A stretch of DNA of 64,000 nt from Larkinella punicea (lineage in GTDB: Bacteria; Bacteroidota; Bacteroidia; Cytophagales; Spirosomataceae), in assembly GCF_003334855.1 (NCBI RefSeq), contig NZ_QOWE01000014.1:164662-228661 (forward strand). Direction: 5' to 3'. Under the pieces are notes generated by a model. The model was not told the origin of the DNA, ran no database searches, and saw only the letters and a program-made list of their open reading frames with translations. The translations under genes and the position numbers were made by a program. The number at the start of each line of letters is the position of its first letter. The stretch's first letter is position 1. Below, piece after piece: positions 17,586 through 28,100 of this stretch.

Positions 17586-18641
17586 ATGAAAAAGACCACC
17601 ATTATCGTTGTAATCGCTGTTCTGGCCGTTACCTCGCTCATCGGCTTCCGGCTGGCCGCCAACAAGAAGACGATCGATGAAAAAAACCAGATGCCGACTA
17701 ACACCAACATCGCCATTCCGGTGACTGTTGCACCGGTTGCAGAAGGAACCGTTAGCCAGCAACTGGTCAAAACCGGCAATCTGATCCCGTTCAAGGAAGC
17801 CGACATCACGGCCACCACTGCGGGAAAAGTGACGCAGGTGAATTTTGATCTGGGCTCTTCGATCCGGCAGGGCGCGACGCTGGTGCAACTGGATAACAAA
17901 CTGAAAGAACTGTCGCTGGAAGCCACCCGGCTGAACATCGAAAAACTAAAAAAAGACGTGACGCGGTATACCACCCTGCTGGCGGGCAATGCAACCACCG
18001 AAATTCAGTTGAATGAGACAAAATACAACTACGAAAACGCCGTCAATCAGGCCGAGCAGATTCAGAAGCAGATTGCGGATGCCAACGTGAAAGCGCCGAT
18101 CAGCGGCCGAATTGTGAAGAAAAACATCGAACCGGGCGAATACATCACCGTCGGAACGGTGTTGGGAACGGTTTTGGACGTGGCTCGGCTGAAAGTGCAG
18201 GTGCCGGTCAACGAAAGTGACGTGTACCGGTTGCGCGAAGGCCAGACGGTTCGCGTGTCGGCGGATGTGTTTCCGGGAAAAACCTTCAACGGCCGCATTT
18301 CGTACATCGCTCCGCAGGGGACCGAAGAACACAATTACCCGGTTGAAATTACCATCGACAACGCCGGTGGACTGAAAGCCGGAACGTTTGTGAACGTTGA
18401 TTTCTCGCAAAAATCCAACCAGAAAGCCCTGCAAATTCCGCGCATGGCCCTGGTCGAGAGCATCAAGAATCCGTACGTCTATGTGGTGAATGGCAATACC
18501 GTACAGAAACGCGTCATCAAAGTAGGCCGGGAATTCGACGATTCCATTGAAGTGCTGAGTGGCTTATCCGCTGGTGATCAGGTGGTAACGACGGGTCAAC
18601 TGAACCTGAGCGACGGCAAAACCGTACAGATTACAAAATAA
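17586..18641 (+). CDS. Efflux RND transporter periplasmic adaptor subunit
   Basis: 351 residues. An N-terminal membrane anchor is followed by a split biotinyl-lipoyl-like domain ('GNLIPFKEADITATTAGKV', 'VKAPISGRIVKKNIEPGEYI'), a helical hairpin between them, and a beta-barrel and membrane-proximal domain ending with 'GDQVVTTGQLNLSDGKTVQI'. It links the inner membrane RND pump to TolC. The adaptor lacks a clear lipobox cysteine, so it is anchored by its N-terminal helix. Confidence 0.93.
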   Translation: MKKTTIIVVIAVLAVTSLIGFRLAANKKTIDEKNQMPTNTNIAIPVTVAPVAEGTVSQQLVKTGNLIPFKEADITATTAGKVTQVNFDLGSSIRQGATLVQLDNKLKELSLEATRLNIEKLKKDVTRYTTLLAGNATTEIQLNETKYNYENAVNQAEQIQKQIADANVKAPISGRIVKKNIEPGEYITVGTVLGTVLDVARLKVQVPVNESDVYRLREGQTVRVSADVFPGKTFNGRISYIAPQGTEEHNYPVEITIDNAGGLKAGTFVNVDFSQKSNQKALQIPRMALVESIKNPYVYVVNGNTVQKRVIKVGREFDDSIEVLSGLSAGDQVVTTGQLNLSDGKTVQITK

Positions 18642-18690
18642 TATACCGTACCCACGGCTTCACTCCGCGGATACGCAAACCACTACCGAA

Positions 18691-21600
18691 ATGTCCATAT
18701 CCGAAATAGCGGTCAAACGGCCGTTGCTGGTAATCACCATTTTTATTGTACTCATCCTGTTTGGGGCGCTGAGTTACAAGCAACTGTCTTACAACCTGTT
18801 GCCGAAGTTCGAAGCCAACGTCATCAGCGTGGCCACGACCTACCGGGGAGCCTCCGCCGATGAGGTGGAAACCAACGTGACCAAGCGCATTGAAGACGCG
18901 CTATCGTCGCTGGAAGGGCTGGATCGTATGACCTCAACCTCGCAGGAAGGGGCCTCCATTGTGATTATTCAGCTTAAAAACGGCATCAGCACCACCCTGG
19001 CTCAACAGGATGCGCAGCGGAAAGTGGAGCAGATTGTCAACCTGCTGCCCGACGAAGCTGACCGCCCGATTCTGAACAAATTCTCGACCGACGAAATCCC
19101 GGTTTTGCGGATGGGGGTTACAGCCGATATGTCACCGACGGCCCTGTACGATCTGATCGACAATGATATCAAACCGCAGTTGTCGAACGTGTCCGGCGTG
19201 GGTCAGGTCAACGTCATCGGCGGGAACGAGCGCGAAATTCAGGTGAACGTCAACCCCGAAAAACTCCGTGCCTACGGCGTGTCGATTGGTCAGGTTTCGC
19301 AGGCCATCAACGCGGCCAATACCAGCTATCCGGCCGGTCAGTTGGAAACGCGGGAATCGCAGTATTCGATTCGTTTTGATGCTTCCGTCGAAACGACCAA
19401 CCGCCTGCGCGAGTTGATCATTGTCCGCAAAACCAACGGCAGCCAGGTGTTGCTCAAGGATCTGGCCGAAGTGGTGGACGCAACCACCAAACCGACCGCC
19501 ATCAACCACATCAATGCCCTGCCGGCCATCGGGTTGCAAATTCAGAAACAGTCGGATGCCAATGCGGTATCAGTCAGCCAGTTGACGCAGGTCAAGCTGA
19601 CGCAACTGGAAAAGCAGCACAGCAAGTTCAAGCTGAAATTCAACATTGCCTCCGATCAGTCGATCTACACCCTGGCGTCGGCCAATGCCGTCGTTTTCGA
19701 TATGGGACTGGCGATCCTGATTGTTTCGGTGGTGATGCTGCTCTTTCTGCACAGTTTCCGCTCGGCCATGTTCGTGCTGGTGGCCCTGCCATCGTCGATG
19801 ATTCCGACGTTTGCGCTCATGTACATCATGGGTTTTTCGCTGAACCTGATGACACTGATGGCCTTGTCGCTGGTAGTCGGTATTCTGGTCGATGACTCGA
19901 TTGTGGTGTTGGAAAACATCAACCGCCACCTCGAAATGGGGAAAGACAAACGGACGGCGGCTTTGGACGGACGGAGTGAAATTGGCTTCACCGCTTTAGC
20001 GATTACGCTGGTGGACGTCGTGGTGTTCGTTCCATTGGCCATGACCGGCGGTTTGATCGGGAACATCCTGCGGGAATTTGCGCTGGTGGTGGTTTTCTCG
20101 ACGCTGATGAGTTTGCTCGTCTCCTTTACGCTGACGCCTTTGCTGGCATCGCGCTTCGGCAAAATTGAAGTATTGAGCAAAAGCTCTTTGTGGGGACGTC
20201 TGAACCTCGGTTTCGAAAGCCTGATCGACCGGCTGACGGCCGCTTATGGTCGGATTCTGGTCTGGGTACTGGGCCACAAACGCTACGTGTTCATCGGTAT
20301 TTTTGCCTTGCTGGTGGGTTCCATTGCCTTAGTACCCGCCGGTTTTATCGGTGGGGCTTTCATGCCGGCCAGTGATCAGGGCGAAATGAACGTTCAGATC
20401 GAACTGGCACCAACGGCTTCGATTTATCAGACTAACGCCCTGGCGCAACGGGCGGAGCAAATAATTATGAAGCACCCCGAAGTGACCAATGTGTTCACCA
20501 ACGTGGGGTATACCAGCAGCGGAATTGCCACGGCGTCGAACAGCAACGTTGCCGATTTGAACGTAAAACTGATTGATAAAAAACTGCGCACCATATCGAC
20601 CGAGGGCTTCGGTCAATTGCTGAAAGAAGAAGTTGGAAAAATTCCGGGCGTGAAAGTAACGGTTGTTCCGGTGGGCCTCGTTGGGGCTTCGCAGGCGCCG
20701 ATTCAGATTGCCGTGAAGGGAACGAACCTGGCCGACATCCGAAAAGCCGCTGCGCAGGTGAAGGAAGTGACCCAGTCGGTGCCGGGCACGCAGGATGTGA
20801 AGTATTCGGTAAAAGACCCAAAACCGGAAGTAACGGTTAATCTCGACCGGGATAAAATGGCCCAATTGGGAATCAATGCATCGGAAGTCGGGATTGCGTT
20901 GCAGAATGCATTCCGGGGTAACGACCTGTCGAAGTTCAAGCAAAAGGGGAATGAATATGATATTCTCATCAGCCTGGATCAGTTCGATCGCACCAAACCG
21001 GAAGACATCAGCCGTTTGACGTTTGTCAACAACCAGGGCAAAACGTTTGAACTCTCGCAGTTCGCTCAGGTGCAGGAGCAAATCGGAGAAAGCGTTCTGG
21101 AACGCATCGACCGGCTTTCTTCGGTAACGGTTAATGCCCAGGTGGTGGGTCGTCCGGTGGGAACGGTTGGGACAGATATTCAAACCAAAATGGCGAACGT
21201 GAAGCTGCCGGAAGGCGTTTCGATTCAGTATCTGGGTCAGTTGCAGCAACAATCCGACGCGTTTGGTAGCCTCGGACTGGCGTTGATGATTGCCATTCTG
21301 CTGGTGTATTTCATCATGGTGGCGCTCTACGAAAGCGTGGTTTATCCGTTCGTCGTCCTGTTCTCCATTCCGGTGGCGCTGGTGGGAGCCTTGCTGGCAC
21401 TGGCCCTGACGATGGAAAGTCTGACGGTTTTCTCGATTGTCGGGATGATCATGCTGCTGGGTCTGGTGGCCAAAAACGCCATTCTGATTGTTGACTTTAC
21501 GAACCAGTTGAAGGCCGAAGGGCACGATGTGGTCGACGCCCTGATCGAAGCCGGGAAAGAGCGGTTGCGCCCGATTCTGATGACGACGCTGGCGATGATT

Positions 21601-21822
21601 CTGGGGATGCTGCCGATTGCGCTGGCCAGTGGTGCCGGTGCCGAAACCAAAAACGGGATGGCGTGGGTCATCATCGGCGGTCTGACGTCGTCGCTGATTT
21701 TGACGTTGCTGATCGTTCCGTCGATGTATCTGGTAGTCGATCGGATTATGGCCCGGTTTACCGGAAAAAAGGTAAAACCGAAAAAACCGCAGGAACTTGA
21801 AGTGGCGCAGGCCGTTGACTGA
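18691..21822 (+). CDS. Efflux RND transporter permease, HAE1-like
   Basis: 1,043 residues, normal for the AcrB/MdtB-like superfamily. It starts with a cytoplasmic tail 'MSISEIAVKRPLLVI' and TM1, then a periplasmic porter loop, TM2-6 with the proton-relay 'VVGILVDDSIVVLENI' in TM4, a second large porter loop, and TM8-12 ('GMIMLLGLVAKNAILIVDFTNQ'). The conserved acidic pair needed for proton coupling is present. Inner membrane drug/proton antiporter; substrates unknown. It is the last gene of the MarR-linked operon and ends before a 40-bp perfect hairpin. Confidence 0.95.
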   Translation: MSISEIAVKRPLLVITIFIVLILFGALSYKQLSYNLLPKFEANVISVATTYRGASADEVETNVTKRIEDALSSLEGLDRMTSTSQEGASIVIIQLKNGISTTLAQQDAQRKVEQIVNLLPDEADRPILNKFSTDEIPVLRMGVTADMSPTALYDLIDNDIKPQLSNVSGVGQVNVIGGNEREIQVNVNPEKLRAYGVSIGQVSQAINAANTSYPAGQLETRESQYSIRFDASVETTNRLRELIIVRKTNGSQVLLKDLAEVVDATTKPTAINHINALPAIGLQIQKQSDANAVSVSQLTQVKLTQLEKQHSKFKLKFNIASDQSIYTLASANAVVFDMGLAILIVSVVMLLFLHSFRSAMFVLVALPSSMIPTFALMYIMGFSLNLMTLMALSLVVGILVDDSIVVLENINRHLEMGKDKRTAALDGRSEIGFTALAITLVDVVVFVPLAMTGGLIGNILREFALVVVFSTLMSLLVSFTLTPLLASRFGKIEVLSKSSLWGRLNLGFESLIDRLTAAYGRILVWVLGHKRYVFIGIFALLVGSIALVPAGFIGGAFMPASDQGEMNVQIELAPTASIYQTNALAQRAEQIIMKHPEVTNVFTNVGYTSSGIATASNSNVADLNVKLIDKKLRTISTEGFGQLLKEEVGKIPGVKVTVVPVGLVGASQAPIQIAVKGTNLADIRKAAAQVKEVTQSVPGTQDVKYSVKDPKPEVTVNLDRDKMAQLGINASEVGIALQNAFRGNDLSKFKQKGNEYDILISLDQFDRTKPEDISRLTFVNNQGKTFELSQFAQVQEQIGESVLERIDRLSSVTVNAQVVGRPVGTVGTDIQTKMANVKLPEGVSIQYLGQLQQQSDAFGSLGLALMIAILLVYFIMVALYESVVYPFVVLFSIPVALVGALLALALTMESLTVFSIVGMIMLLGLVAKNAILIVDFTNQLKAEGHDVVDALIEAGKERLRPILMTTLAMILGMLPIALASGAGAETKNGMAWVIIGGLTSSLILTLLIVPSMYLVVDRIMARFTGKKVKPKKPQELEVAQAVD

Positions 21823-21870
21823 GAATCTCTTAAGGATTAAATCCCCTTTCTTTTAATCTATATTGAAAGG

Positions 21871-21965
21871 GAATACTAAATGTAAAATGATGAATGTTAA
21901 ATGTAAAAGTGGTTCTCAATCCAGCACTTTTACATTTAACATTCATCATTTTACATTTAGTATTC
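21871..21965. terminator. Perfect 40-bp inverted repeat between convergent genes
   Basis: Arms 21871-21910 and 21926-21965 are exact reverse complements with a 15-base loop. It is AT-rich and built of repeats of the type AAATGTAAAA. It lies between the stops of the RND gene (+) and the DoxX gene (-), so it probably ends transcripts from both sides. A 40-bp stem is much longer than a usual intrinsic terminator. Confidence 0.85.
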
Positions 21966-21980
21966 TATTCCTATTTAATC

Positions 21981-22439
21981 CTAAACTGCTTCAGACCTGT
22001 AAGCTTCCGGCCTCACTCGACCCGGCTTTGTGTCGTACCCGGTTTTTCGCAAGACGTTGTCCAGCGCCCAGTCGTTGTGTTCCAGGTGCGTAAACAGGAA
22101 GACGAAAAACAGGCCATAAATCATCTGCGACGTAATCCAGTCCCACTGCTCTACCAGATTCGAGCCAAAGATCAGCGACAGCAGAAGCAAGGTGGATGCG
22201 ATCAGGCTAGCCCGGGTGAGCAAGCCCACCAAAAGCATAAGGCCCAACACCAGTTCAATAACCGGAACGGCCAGGCTGAAAGGGCGGACGATGAAATCCG
22301 GGAGGATGGTTTTGCTAAATAGCCCAACCATCCAGTCACTGAAGGCCAGCAGTTTAGGCAAACGAACCACGCCATGCCCGATGAAACTGGCGGCCACTGT
22401 GAGCCGGGCTGTCAGAAAAGCAAATGCATAGGTACTCAT
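21981..22439 (-). CDS. DoxX family membrane protein
   Basis: 152 residues with four predicted membrane helices, the DoxX/SURF4-like layout: 'LTVAASFIGHGVVRLPKL' early, 'VIELVLGLMLLVGLLTRASLIASTLLLLSLIFG' in the middle, then a last helix and a charged tail. The biochemical role of such proteins is unclear; some are linked to redox and quinone biology. It faces the AraC-type gene divergently, with about 90 bases between the two starts. Confidence 0.85.
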   Translation of the reverse strand: MSTYAFAFLTARLTVAASFIGHGVVRLPKLLAFSDWMVGLFSKTILPDFIVRPFSLAVPVIELVLGLMLLVGLLTRASLIASTLLLLSLIFGSNLVEQWDWITSQMIYGLFFVFLFTHLEHNDWALDNVLRKTGYDTKPGRVRPEAYRSEAV

Positions 22440-22530
22440 GAGAATTGTTGTTTAAAGTTCGACACAAAAGTACCGTCGTTCCGGCAATGATCCCTTGTAA
22501 ATCCGGGGGAGATGCTTGTACCTTTGGGGG

Positions 22531-23373
22531 ATGATCAAATGCATTCAACACCGGTTGATCGACGTGGCGGTTTTCACTGCGGAGGTCTGGCCCCTGCCCG
22601 AACACGGCCACACGCAGTACGAAATTACCTTTGTCCACAAAGGGCGGGGCTACCACCGGCTGAACGGGATCACGCAGCCTTACGAAGCGGGAAATTTATT
22701 TTTGCTGGGGCCTTCGGATGTTCACGTTTTTGACATTCACGAAGAAACCGAATTCACGATCGTCAAATTCATCCAGATCTACCTGAAAGGGTCTGGTGAT
22801 ACGCAGGTTCAGACGAGTTGGAACCGCTACATCGACGGTTTTCTGGTTCATGCCATACAGAAAAATCCGGCCATCACCGAACCCTGTTTTGACCGGGAAA
22901 CCATGGATTCGCTAATGCGACTCATTGGCAGGGAATGGCAGAAAAGCCAACGTGAAACCAGTGAACTAATCTTCTTTTTAACGCACGCGGTGTTGTCGCT
23001 CATCAAAAACCACCTGACGGTGAAAGGGGCTGAAACCGCGGGGTATCAGGACAAAATCGCGGGAATTCTCCAGTACATTCACGAGAATATTTACCAGCCT
23101 GACCGCATCCAGATCAGTCACCTGGCCCAAACGTTTCATCTGTCCGAAACCTACCTCAGCGAATTTTTCAAAACCAAAACCGGTGTCTCGTTGCGGGACT
23201 ACGTGGCCCGGTATCGCCTGACGTTGATTGAAAACCGGCTGCAATACAGTTCGTTCAGTGTCAAGGAGATAGCCAACGAACTGGGTTTTTCCGATACTGC
23301 TCACCTGACCAAATTTTTCAGCAAACACCGGGAAATAGCCCCCACCGAATACCGGAAACAGCGAACTGCCTGA
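22531..23373 (+). CDS. AraC family transcriptional regulator
   Basis: 280 residues from the ATG at 22531; a TTG 15 bases upstream is the alternative. The N-terminal cupin-like ligand domain includes 'HTQYEITFVHKGRGYHRLNG' and 'GNLFLLGPSDVHVF'. The C-terminal double helix-turn-helix is in 'HLAQTFHLSETYLSEFFK' and 'VKEIANELGFSDTAHLTKFF'. It may control the divergent DoxX gene because of the shared upstream gap; the ligand is unknown. Confidence 0.92.
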   Translation: MIKCIQHRLIDVAVFTAEVWPLPEHGHTQYEITFVHKGRGYHRLNGITQPYEAGNLFLLGPSDVHVFDIHEETEFTIVKFIQIYLKGSGDTQVQTSWNRYIDGFLVHAIQKNPAITEPCFDRETMDSLMRLIGREWQKSQRETSELIFFLTHAVLSLIKNHLTVKGAETAGYQDKIAGILQYIHENIYQPDRIQISHLAQTFHLSETYLSEFFKTKTGVSLRDYVARYRLTLIENRLQYSSFSVKEIANELGFSDTAHLTKFFSKHREIAPTEYRKQRTA

Positions 23374-23377
23374 AACC

Positions 23378-23416
23378 ACAAACGCCGTCATCCGGTGAGC
23401 AGATGACGGCGTTTGT
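23378..23416. terminator. Perfect 15-bp hairpin between convergent genes
   Basis: ACAAACGCCGTCATC (23378-23392) and its exact complement (23402-23416) form a GC-rich stem with a 9-base loop, placed between the AraC-type stop and the DUF2807 gene stop. The A/T-rich stem ends make it a convincing bidirectional terminator. Confidence 0.8.
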
Positions 23417-23431
23417 CTAGTTTAAAGAACC

Positions 23432-24154
23432 TCAGTCCTTGCGCACGGTGCTTGACCCCGATATATTGGTTTTTACCTCAGGTGTGCCCCGATACCGCAC
23501 GCTGCTGGCGCCACTGGCTTTTACCTCGAGTAGTTTCGATACCCGGACGCGGGCCGTGCTGGCTCCTGACAAATCCAGTTCGGCTTCATCGACCGGATAA
23601 TCGAAGGCTTCCACCTTGCTGGCTCCCGACAGTTCGCCGATCAGCAAGCCACTCGCGCCCCGAAGGTCGAGGTCCGATGCGCCCGACAGGTCGATGTTGG
23701 TCCGGTCGGCATCGATGTCGACCGTTGAACGGGATGCACCCGTCAGCCGGATGTCGAAATCCCGCAGGCCCTGAAAACCGGTAATGTCGGACCGTGAAGC
23801 GCCGGAAAAATCGACGCCCCGCAGGCTTGGCATCGTAATGGTGATGTTCATGTCGTACCGCCGGTTGCGCGATGAGCCATTGCGATAGCGGGCGTACAGC
23901 GTACCGGCGCGGGTATAGATGTCGAGATCATCGAGATCCCGGCTGTTTCCGCGGGCTTCGATGCTAAAGTTGCTGCCTTGTTCAACGCTGATGTTGAAAG
24001 CACTGCCCATGTCGAGCCGGTCGAAGTTGGTCAGACCAAACGAGCGGTCGTCCTCTTCGTAAGGGCCGACGTGTTCAAAGTCGCAGGAGGTCAGCGACAC
24101 CAGGGCGAAAAGAAAAAAAGCGGAAAGAATGGTGGATAATTTCATGGTTGTCAT
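23432..24154 (-). CDS. DUF2807 (head GIN domain) lipoprotein
   Basis: 240 residues. A lipoprotein signal ends at the lipobox 'SLTSC' (Cys about residue 24). The rest is a repetitive right-handed beta structure marked by 'DFSGAS', 'LTGAS', 'DLSGAS' and 'ELSGAS' turns, as in the GIN/DUF2807 family common in Bacteroidota. Probably an envelope lipoprotein; function not known. The start may be the second Met (MKLST), 9 bases inside. Confidence 0.88.
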   Translation of the reverse strand: MTTMKLSTILSAFFLFALVSLTSCDFEHVGPYEEDDRSFGLTNFDRLDMGSAFNISVEQGSNFSIEARGNSRDLDDLDIYTRAGTLYARYRNGSSRNRRYDMNITITMPSLRGVDFSGASRSDITGFQGLRDFDIRLTGASRSTVDIDADRTNIDLSGASDLDLRGASGLLIGELSGASKVEAFDYPVDEAELDLSGASTARVRVSKLLEVKASGASSVRYRGTPEVKTNISGSSTVRKD

Positions 24155-24499
24155 AGCGATTTGTGAATGTATTTGCTGTTGTATGCCGCTATGACCCGCG
24201 TCGGAAGCGCTCCCCCTACGCGGTTTTGAAAAAAAGTTTTTAGTAGTAGGAATTATATTTGATCATTCTTAGGACTTTCGCTTTTGCCCCTAAATCCCCT
24301 AAAGGGGACTTGGACGCAGCTTAACTCGGATGCTAAAAGTCCCCTTTAGGGCAGAAAGAGAAAGTCCTAAGAAAAAAAGTTGGGGGATGATGGATGGAAA
24401 AACCGCTTATCGGCCTGACCTTTGGGCGTTTCTCTCGAACAAGTTCCCATCCAAAGTGCCTTTCAGGCGTTTAAATCGGCAAGTAAAACAACGATTACT
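24155..24499. other. Gene-free stretch holding a palindromic repeat
   Basis: The gap between the DUF2807 and HAD starts is divergent and should hold both promoters. It is largely occupied by copy 1 of a palindromic repeat (24268-24371). I see no coding potential in it. Confidence 0.7.
24268..24371. repeat. Palindromic repeat family, copy 1
   Basis: Inverted repeat with arms containing GGACTTTCGCTTTTGCCCC and TAAATCCCCTAAAGGGGAC-type sequence, and a loop beginning TTGGACGCAGCTTAA. The right arm lacks about a dozen bases present in copy 2. The loop sequence matches the reverse complement of the copy 2 loop, so both copies derive from one element and lie in opposite orientation. Confidence 0.88.
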
Positions 24500-25135
24500 A
24501 TGAACTACAAGCTGGTTATTTTCGATTTCGATGGTACGCTGGCCGACTCGTTCCCCTATTTTTTAAAAACGGTAAACGTGCTGGCGGAAACCTATCATTT
24601 TCCACCCATCGATCCTGAAAATGTCGATCAACTCCGGGGCATGGACGCCCGGCAATTGATGAAAAACGCCAGGCTACCCGCCTGGAAAATACCGCTCATT
24701 GCCAATGCCTTTATTCGGCAGATGGGCAAAGACATTGCGCAAATTCCGTTGTTTGAGGGTGTTCCTGATCTGTTAAAGCAGTTATCGAATCAGGGTGTCC
24801 GGCTGGCCATCGTCAGTTCAAATTCGGAAGAGAACATCCGCCGGGTGCTGGGCCCCGAAACCGCAGCCCTCATCACCCACTACGGCTGTGGCAGCTCGCT
24901 GTTCGGGAAGCAGCACAAATTCCGAAAAGCCCTGGTGAAGGTTGGCGTTCAGCCCCGCGAAGCACTTTGCGTCGGCGATGAAATTCGGGATCTGGAAGCT
25001 GCGAAAGGAGCCGGTATTGCCTTCGGTGGCGTTGCCTGGGGCTACACCCGCGCCGACGTACTGGAGGCATACGCCGATGGTATGGTTTTTTATACCGTAC
25101 AGGATATCGTCAAAACCGTGGTCTCTGCCGGGTAA
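24500..25135 (+). CDS. HAD family hydrolase (phosphoglycolate-phosphatase-like)
   Basis: 211 residues from the ATG at 24500; a GTG or TTG-type upstream start would add an unlike N-terminus. Motif I is 'FDFDGTLADS' (nucleophile and acid Asp), motif II Ser is in 'AIVSSNSEE', and 'CVGDEIRDLEAAKGAG' is motif IV. A helical cap lies between motifs I and II. It is a cytoplasmic phosphatase; the substrate is not defined by the sequence. Convergent with the large secreted protein gene, 10 bases apart. Confidence 0.88.
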   Translation: MNYKLVIFDFDGTLADSFPYFLKTVNVLAETYHFPPIDPENVDQLRGMDARQLMKNARLPAWKIPLIANAFIRQMGKDIAQIPLFEGVPDLLKQLSNQGVRLAIVSSNSEENIRRVLGPETAALITHYGCGSSLFGKQHKFRKALVKVGVQPREALCVGDEIRDLEAAKGAGIAFGGVAWGYTRADVLEAYADGMVFYTVQDIVKTVVSAG

Positions 25136-25145
25136 GGTAACGGTT

Positions 25146-28100
25146 TTACTCCAACACTTCGACCCACCCCTTGCACTGCGTTCCCCGCTGCGTCGTCAGC
25201 AGGTAATAATACAGGCCGCCCGGTGCCTCATTCCCCCAGGTGTTCGTATAATTTTCACTGCGGTAAATCAGTTTGCCCCAGCGGTTAAAAATCTCCAGCT
25301 TTGCCCCCGTGAATCCCACGTTGAACACATCGTTTTTCCCGTCGTTATTGGCCGTTACGACGTTCGGAACCTCACTCATATTCTCGATGATGACCGGCAG
25401 GTTGAGCGCCAGACTGCAGCCGTTTTTGGAGGATGTCACCGTAATTTCATACTGCCCGGATTGCGGATATTGATATGGTTCGGGCGAATTAGTCCGCAAC
25501 GTGTCACCATTGCCCATCGCCCACGCCAGGCCGGTGGCTCCCGTGGTTTTGTTGACCAGTTCCACTTTCATGGGCCGCCCGCATTCCGAACTGAGCCGCA
25601 CCTCGGCAACGGGCCGGAAGGAATCGTCGGTGGTAATCGTCACATTTTTGGTGGTCGAACACCCATTTTCGTTCGTGATCTTCACGGAATAGGTGGTGGT
25701 TTGGGTGGGATTCACCACCGGATTGCCCACCGTCGCCGTGGTCATTCCCTGCGTGGGCGTCCAGGCGTAGGTGGCTCCACCCTCCGCCAGCAGTTGAACC
25801 GATTGCCCCGGACAAATCGTGGTGTCTTTGCTGATCTTGAAATTGGCGGGAAACACTTTAATCACCTTTTTGGCGACATCGACCCGCTTGCAGGTCAGGC
25901 GGTTATAGGCTGTCAGCGTAACCGTGTATTCCCCCGGTTTATCGAACGTGTGACTCACCTGCGCCGGATTGGTCGAGGTGCCGGTATCGCCAAAATCCCA
26001 CGCGTAGGTAATACCGCCTTCGCTGGTGTTGACAAAGTTGAGTGTCAACGGCGTACATCCCTGAATGACGTCTTTCTGCGTTCCCTGATAGGCATCGAAG
26101 GTGGCTTTCAGTCGGTCGATGTCAAATTTGAAGGCCGCATTATTGCAGTTGGGGCTTTTGTTGGTTGTCGACCACACCTGGGCCGTTGCCGGAAAAGTCG
26201 TTCCTCCGCAGGCACAGGCCGCGTGGTAAATGACCCCGCTTTTGTCAAAACGGCTGGTTCCGCCGTCGACGTGATCACCACGCCCGACCGGATTTTCACT
26301 GCCGAAATAGGTGGCATACAAAAGCGATTTTCCGCCCTGCTCCAGCAACGCCAGCCAGAAATTACTGCCATCGGTCGTCCGTCGGAAGGCATCCGCCGTA
26401 ACGGGCAACCCACGCGTACTGCTGTTGACGTTGGCACTCCGGATGTTCACGTTGCCGCCCCAGCCCGACAAATAAATGTTACCGCATTCGTTCACCAGAA
26501 AAGCCGTTGGCGAAATATCCGGCCCTACCCGACCGGAGCCGATCACGGTTGAAAAGATGGTTTTCGACAGCGTGGGGTCGAGCGCGTGAATGAACTGACT
26601 GCCTCGGGCGTTCTGGTAAACACTGTCCGTCACCGCATACGTCCCCCGGGTTAGTCCGAAAACGTGCGGATTTTCCTGCGGGTCGAGGTCGATCAGATAG
26701 GCCGCATCGTCGGCGGTGGTGCCTAAATAAGTGCTGCGTTCGAGCTGATTATTCGTAAATTTGACCAGAAAACCGTCTTCCCGACCACCGATGGCGGGTT
26801 TAAAGGCTCCGGCCATACCCGGCAAATCCGCACTTCGGGTTGTTCCAACGGCGTACAACGACCCCGACGCGCCGATTCGCAACGCATAGGCGACGTCGTA
26901 CCCACTTCCGCCGAAATAGGTACTCCAACGCAACTGGCTTAAATCCGGACTCAGTTGCAGCAAAACCGCATCGGCCGGGCCATTGAGCCTGGGTTGCGGA
27001 GCGTTGGCGGTCACCGGAAAATCAGCGGAAAACGAAACCGTGGCCACGTAGACATTGTCGTTTTTATCGACCATGATTTCACCCCGCAGGTCGTCGCCAT
27101 AATTGTAGATGCCCAGATACTGATCGGCCACGTTGATGCCGTCGTTGGCCGAACCGCCGACGTACGTACTGCTTTTCAAGGTCCGGCCGTCGGTGCTGAG
27201 GTTGGCTAAAAACAAATCGGTTCCGGTTCGGAAGTAGATGGTTCCGAAAAGACTGCCCGGTTCGGGCAACCCATTCCCGATGGGAATATACCCCGTACCG
27301 CCCGCAAACTTCCGGCTGTAGGCCGATGCGGTCGTCGGAAAATTGGCCGACGAAGTGACTCCGTAAATTAACAGCTCGTTTTTACTGTTCACAATTAGAC
27401 TGTTAGGCGTTTCTCCGGTCGCTCCGCCCAGGTAGGTTGCATACAGCAATTGCTTCCCGTCCGGACTGAATTTCATAATCGCCACATCCATTTCGGCCCC
27501 ATACCGGGTTTGAAACGCGCCGGTGGTGGGCACAAAACTGGTTCCGTACACGGTTCCGGCGGTATAGAGGTTGCCATCGTTATCGTAAGTAGCTGTATGC
27601 CCCCAGTTGTCGCTGACCGAACCGGAATAGGTTGAAAAGATCAGGGTTGGGTCAATGGTGAGCGGTTGCTGTTTGTCGTAGCCATTCGGAAAACGAAACG
27701 TGGCGGTTTTATCTTCCAGCACCCAGTCGGCCGGAACCTCCGTGGTTTTGTTGTTTTTTTCGGTAAACGAATACGGTTTTTCTTCCCGAAAGGGCAAGAG
27801 GCTGGTTTCAATTACCAATTGTCCCTTTTCCGAACGAACCGACGACGCCCCGTCATACCGCAGCCGGATCACCGACGGATCGGCACCCGGTTTTACCAGA
27901 AACTCGTATTTCATGGTCTGGTAATAGGCAAACAGACGCAGGTCTATACCGGGATAAATGTCGTGGTAAATGATTTCGCCAAAAGCCGGAACGGCACTCG
28001 CCCAGCGGTTGGCATCATTTCCCAGAAAATAGTTATGGTGTTCAGAAACGCGGTTTTTGCTTTCAATTTGGGCCGTGGGCAAGCTGTTTTGCAGTTGTAC

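Noticed and set aside
24942..26552. 536-residue plus-strand open frame across the HAD and secreted protein genes
   Set aside because: It is antisense to the PKD/C-terminal domain gene and its composition is not protein-like.
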